From positions 1 through 64,000 of the forward strand of contig JBAMJV010005525.1 of the NCBI GenBank assembly GCA_037951105.1: DNA of 64,000 nt, read 5' to 3'. The notes beneath the pieces were generated by a model that ran no database searches, had not been told where the DNA came from, and worked only from the letters and a program-made list of their open reading frames with translations. This stretch comes from Echinarachnius parma (Eukaryota > Echinodermata > Echinoidea > Clypeasteroida > Echinarachniidae). Both the position numbers and the translations under genes were made by a program. Of this stretch, positions 63,217 through 64,000 are shown one piece after another. How positions within the stretch are numbered: position 1 is the first letter of the stretch; each line of letters begins with the position of its first letter.

Positions 63217-64000
63217 CTTTTCTCGAGTCGGCCTTCCCTTTTCCATCGGAGTGCGAGGGCGGTATTAGAGTACAGAAAGAAATCGCCTTACTGCTTCATG
63301 AAGTGTTAGTTTCATTACGTAACCAAAAGCTTAGCCATTTGTTTGCAGTTTTTTTCAAACCAGATTACCTATGGGTGTCTCGCTGCGTGTGGAATGTCCC
63401 TTTTCCAGATTAGAGCATGCACGGGCTTCATACACAATAACGATTAAATACATTGTGCGTACAGCCGGAGAGAAATACAATCATTCTCCCTTCTTTTCTT
63501 TTTTTTGATGTCATAGAAAAAATATTCCAATGGAGCTTTCAGTTTCACAATTTACTGATTTCTTTTTTGTTATGTTTTTTTACGACCATGTTTGCCCGTT
63601 AGGCTAATTTGTCAAGTCATATCATCGTGCATTACGTGTTATTAGCACGGGACAATAACGCCGATTTAATCAATACAATGTAGATAAAATTATCAGCATG
63701 CAGATATGTATCTTCATCCGAAGGATCATGTTACATTGTAAATATCCAATTACCACGACCAGTGCAAAATCCGCAATTAGTGTAGAAGTTTGTCAATAAC
63801 TTCCCCATTATTATACAGTTGGTTTGCGGTAGCACAATACATTCCATCATATCTATATACAGTATCTAAATATCTAAGTGTAATTTGTTAATTACTTCCA
63901 CATTACTGCACAGTTGGTTGCGGTAGTTGCGGTATCAACATGTAGAAAAAGCCTATGTAAGGGAATAAGTTCTGACAAGGAATCAAGGATTGTATTATTC

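Larger units (their letters stand above)
60360..64000. other. Right end of the window: INF2 upstream intron or flank
   Basis: Apart from the hairpin repeat, the family A MITE and the tandem duplication listed separately, I see no exon. No sequence matching the N-terminal DID helices of INF2 was found on the minus strand, so those exons should lie further right. Confidence 0.5.

Overview
The window looks like nuclear DNA of an invertebrate animal, most plausibly a deuterostome such as an echinoderm or hemichordate. The lineage is inferred from the two gene families, the long intron-rich gene structure, the dense miniature transposons and a foldback element resembling the TU elements of sea urchins. 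I see no bacterial operon, no phage and no organelle gene.

There are two genes, arranged tail to tail. The plus-strand gene (1459-19518) is a complete PDZD8 orthologue. I could join 16 coding exons in frame into 1026 residues: N-terminal membrane anchor, SMP lipid-transfer domain, PDZ, long Ser/Pro-rich linker, C2-like domain, C1 zinc finger and C-terminal coiled coil. The minus-strand gene (59449 down to 27617) is an INF2-type inverted formin. Fifteen consecutive exons give 1969 residues covering the C-terminal half of the DID, FH1, the whole FH2 and a very long basic/Ser-rich tail. Its first exons lie beyond position 64000. Both families act at the endoplasmic reticulum (PDZD8 in ER contact-site lipid transfer, INF2 in ER-linked actin assembly and mitochondrial fission), but I cannot tell from sequence whether their adjacency means anything.

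Layout: 1-1394 upstream DNA with repeats; 1395-19518 PDZD8; 19519-27616 intergenic DNA, nearly all miniature elements and tandem duplications; 27617-59449 INF2; 59450-64000 an INF2 upstream intron or flank with repeats.

The accessory content is the most unusual part. It includes: a ~4.3 kb inverted-repeat-bounded block in an INF2 intron with about 14 scattered copies of TCACGGACGTTCG (32608-36900); a foldback element built of 16-bp units with a 10-bp flanking direct repeat (52346-53155); a 5'-truncated Penelope-like element with a GIY-YIG endonuclease, 78-bp perfect inverted ends and a hammerhead-like motif overlapping its stop codon (15904-16967); HINE/pearl-like elements full of nuclear-receptor-type half-sites; several MITE families with TTAA-type ends; and repeated small duplications of exon fragments in both genes (PDZD8 exons 6, 9 and 16; one INF2 FH2 exon).
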